Positions 63,430-64,000 of a DNA stretch of 64,000 nucleotides are shown in pieces (positions within the stretch are counted from its first letter, which is position 1; every line of letters starts with the position of its first letter). The translations under genes were made by a program, and so were the position numbers. Source of the DNA: Brachyhypopomus gauderio (lineage: Eukaryota > Chordata > Actinopteri > Gymnotiformes > Hypopomidae); the NCBI RefSeq assembly GCF_052324685.1, contig NW_027506898.1:338501-402500 (forward strand), in the 5' to 3' direction. The notes beneath the pieces were generated by a model, which saw nothing but the letters and a program-made list of their open reading frames with translations, made no database searches and was not told where the DNA came from.

Positions 63430-64000
63430 GTGTATTCCCTGTGTGTGTATTCCCTGCAGTATTCCCAGTGTGTGTTTATTCCCTTCAGTATTCCCTGTGT
63501 GTGTGTTCCCTGCAGTATTCCCTGTGTGTGTATTTCATACAGTATTCCCTGTGTGTGTATTTCCTGCAGTATTCCCTGTGTGTATTCCCTGCAGTATTCC
63601 CAGTGTGTGTGTATTCCCTGCAGTATTCTCTGTGTGTGTATTTCCTGCAGTATTCCCTGTGTGTGTATTTACTGCAGTATTCCCTGTGTGTGTATTTCCT
63701 GTAGTATTCCCTGTGTGTGTATTCCCTGCAGTATTCCCTGTGTGTGTATTCCCTGCAGTATTCCCTGTGTGTGTATTTCATACAGTATTCCCTGTGTGTG
63801 TATTCCCTGCAGTATTCCCTGTGTGTGTATTCCCTGCAGTATTCCCTGTGTGTGTATTTCATACAGTATTCCCTGTGTGTGTATTCCCTGCAGTATTCCC
63901 TGTGTGTGTATTCCCTGCAGTATTCCCTGTGTGTGTATTTCATACAGTATTCCCTGTGTGTGTATTCCCTGCAGTATTCCCTGTATGTGTATTTACTGCA
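63430..64000 (+). repeat. 27-bp minisatellite with 81-bp higher-order pattern
   Basis: The unit TATTCCCTGTGTGTGTATTCCCTGCAG repeats to the window edge, about 20 times. A TTTCATACAG variant recurs at about 63776, 63857 and 63938, exactly 81 bp (three units) apart, showing higher-order amplification. Period 27 keeps a nine-residue ORF open on both strands, an artefact. Confidence 0.93.

Noticed and set aside
63430..64000. CRISPR-like array
   Set aside because: Units are contiguous 27-bp minisatellite repeats with no unique spacers, in a vertebrate intron.

Overview
The window looks like teleost fish nuclear DNA. It has spliced vertebrate genes with GT..AG introns, fish-type tRNA-derived SINEs, RTE and CR1/L2/Rex1-type LINEs, hAT and Harbinger DNA elements, Ty3/gypsy-type LTR elements, and long CA/CT microsatellites. 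The exact species cannot be read from the sequence.

Host genes, left to right. A 3' partial TRIM/butyrophilin-type B30.2 gene lies at 862-1852 (+). A complete three-exon cerebellin (C1q family) gene lies at 4394-5643 (+). A complete twelve-exon ripk3 lies at 12399-8393 (-), with a kinase domain, a RHIM motif and a 19-nt microexon. A complete eight-exon khnyn/n4bp1-type gene lies at 13961-23956 (+), with KH-like, NYN RNase and CUBAN-like parts. The first five coding exons of a membrane adenylyl cyclase lie at 58839-62847 (+) and run off the window. From general knowledge, ADCY4, RIPK3, CBLN3 and KHNYN are close neighbours on human 14q12, so this appears to be the fish counterpart of that block. 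ripk3 and khnyn are head to head, about 1.6 kb apart, and could share regulatory DNA involving necroptosis and RNA-degrading antiviral defence.

From 24 to 58.8 kb I recognise no host gene. This part is a mobile-element depot with several insertions inside insertions, datable from target-site duplications. The deepest nest (49763-54680) is a solo LTR split by a hAT-type element, which holds both a young LTR retrotransposon and another solo LTR. A second nest sits in khnyn intron 3: a retroelement 3' end, then a hAT-type element, then an LTR element. A third is an old repeat, then a CR1/L2-like LINE, then a hAT-type MITE.

The most unusual observation concerns two unrelated non-autonomous LTR families (copies at 16509, 24974 and 37292, and the element at 50229). 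The bases just after their 5' LTR are not a recognisable tRNA primer site. They are the reverse complement of the LTR sequence about 30 bp downstream of the TATA box, the expected RNA 5' end. The match is 11 of 11 nt in the 50229 element. This is the layout expected for Tf1/sushi-style self-priming. The 50229 element keeps only a gag-like ORF, extended by three consecutive arrays that all have a 30-bp (10-residue) period.
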